The notes beneath the pieces were generated by a model, which saw only the letters and a list, made by a program, of their open reading frames with translations, was not told where the DNA came from and did not search any database. 5,282 nucleotides of DNA from Candidatus Roizmanbacteria bacterium RIFCSPHIGHO2_01_FULL_39_8. Lineage in GTDB: Bacteria; Patescibacteriota; Microgenomatia; UBA1406; GWC2-37-13. Positions 5,138 to 5,282 of the stretch are shown in pieces; within the stretch, counting starts at the first letter, position 1; each line of letters starts with the position of its first letter. Location of the stretch: assembly GCA_001789355.1 (NCBI GenBank), contig MFZI01000066.1:1-5282 (forward strand). The letters are read 5' to 3'. The translations under genes and the position numbers were made by a program.

Positions 5138-5172
5138 CTAAACTTGACTTATGCTGAATTTATTCTAAACTT
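5138..5172. repeat. direct repeat CTAAACTT (two copies, 27 bp apart)
   Basis: CTAAACTT occurs at 5138-5145 and 5165-5172 in the divergent intergenic region, overlapping the -35 and -10 of the rightward promoter respectively. The spacing is about two and a half helical turns. It could be a regulator site or chance in AT-rich DNA. Confidence 0.3.
5144..5171 (+). promoter_or_regulatory. promoter TTGACT-16-TAAACT for the rightmost gene
   Basis: TTGACT (5144-5149; 5 of 6 consensus) and TAAACT (5166-5171; 4 of 6) with a 16-bp spacer. The hexamer ends 9 nt before the ATG at 5181, so transcription would start at or within a few bases of the start codon. This is the only -35/-10 pair of reasonable quality in the window. 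Confidence 0.5.
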
Positions 5173-5180
5173 AAATTAGT

Positions 5181-5282
5181 ATGGATCCTTCTCAAACTAA
5201 TCAGGGTGTAATACCAGCTCCAAATAATAAGCCTGAAAATTCTTCACCTTCCCTACTTCGCAGAAACCCACTTATTACCAGA
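5181..5282 (+). CDS. unrecognised protein, N-terminal 34 residues (3' truncated)
   Basis: An ATG at 5181 opens a frame that runs without a stop to the window end. The 34 visible residues are polar and Pro/Asn/Ser-rich (MDPSQTNQGVIPAPNNKPENSS), then become basic and more hydrophobic (LLRRNPLITR). A flexible N-terminal tail before a membrane segment or folded domain would fit, but no family can be named. Support comes from the open frame, the TTGACT/TAAACT promoter placed 9 nt upstream, and the divergent position relative to the glycosyltransferase gene. No Shine-Dalgarno is present. Confidence 0.6.
   Translation, partial: MDPSQTNQGVIPAPNNKPENSSPSLLRRNPLITR

Overview
The window looks like a piece of a small-genome bacterium of the Candidate Phyla Radiation (Patescibacteria), most like a Microgenomates-type lineage. 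This is inferred from the mix of short membrane-anchored proteins (a tandem Ig-like protein and a cysteine-rich miniprotein), a stand-alone DrrAB-type exporter, isolated surface-polysaccharide genes, gaps of only a few bases between convergent genes, and gene starts that mostly lack Shine-Dalgarno sequences. No marker gene in the window proves the taxonomy.

Layout, left to right. (1) 1-447 (+) is the C-terminal part of an O-antigen ligase/polymerase-like membrane protein, cut by the window edge. (2) 422-1132 (-) is a membrane-anchored protein with two Ig-like domains; it converges on, and overlaps by 26 bp, the ligase gene. (3) 1133-1469 has no protein gene. It holds an intact tRNA-Thr(CGT) on the minus strand, flanked by two broken tRNA pieces whose acceptor strands match each other perfectly. 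It also holds a 36-nt hairpin, a short repeated GAGGAGCA-containing motif, and a good extended -10 promoter firing leftwards into all of this. (4) 1470-1736 (+) is an 88-residue anchored protein with eight cysteines. (5) 1740-2618/2627 (-) is an EamA/DMT-family transporter, 3 bp from the previous gene's end. (6) 2662-3639 and 3641-4399 (+) form a two-gene operon for an ABC-2 type exporter (DrrA-like ATPase plus DrrB-like permease). (7) 4401-5099 (-) is a GT2 family glycosyltransferase. (8) 5181 to the window end (+) is the start of an unrecognised protein.

Functionally the region concerns the cell envelope: glycan polymerisation or ligation, glycosyl transfer, two transporters of unknown substrate and two anchored extracytoplasmic proteins. 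Only the ABC pair is clearly an operon. Genes that follow a promoter appear to be leaderless: a -10 hexamer lies 7-10 nt before an ATG, with no Shine-Dalgarno. The one operon-internal gene (the ABC permease) has a perfect AGGAGG. The most unusual structure is the tRNA region at 1140-1371. No CRISPR array, insertion sequence or defence system is visible.
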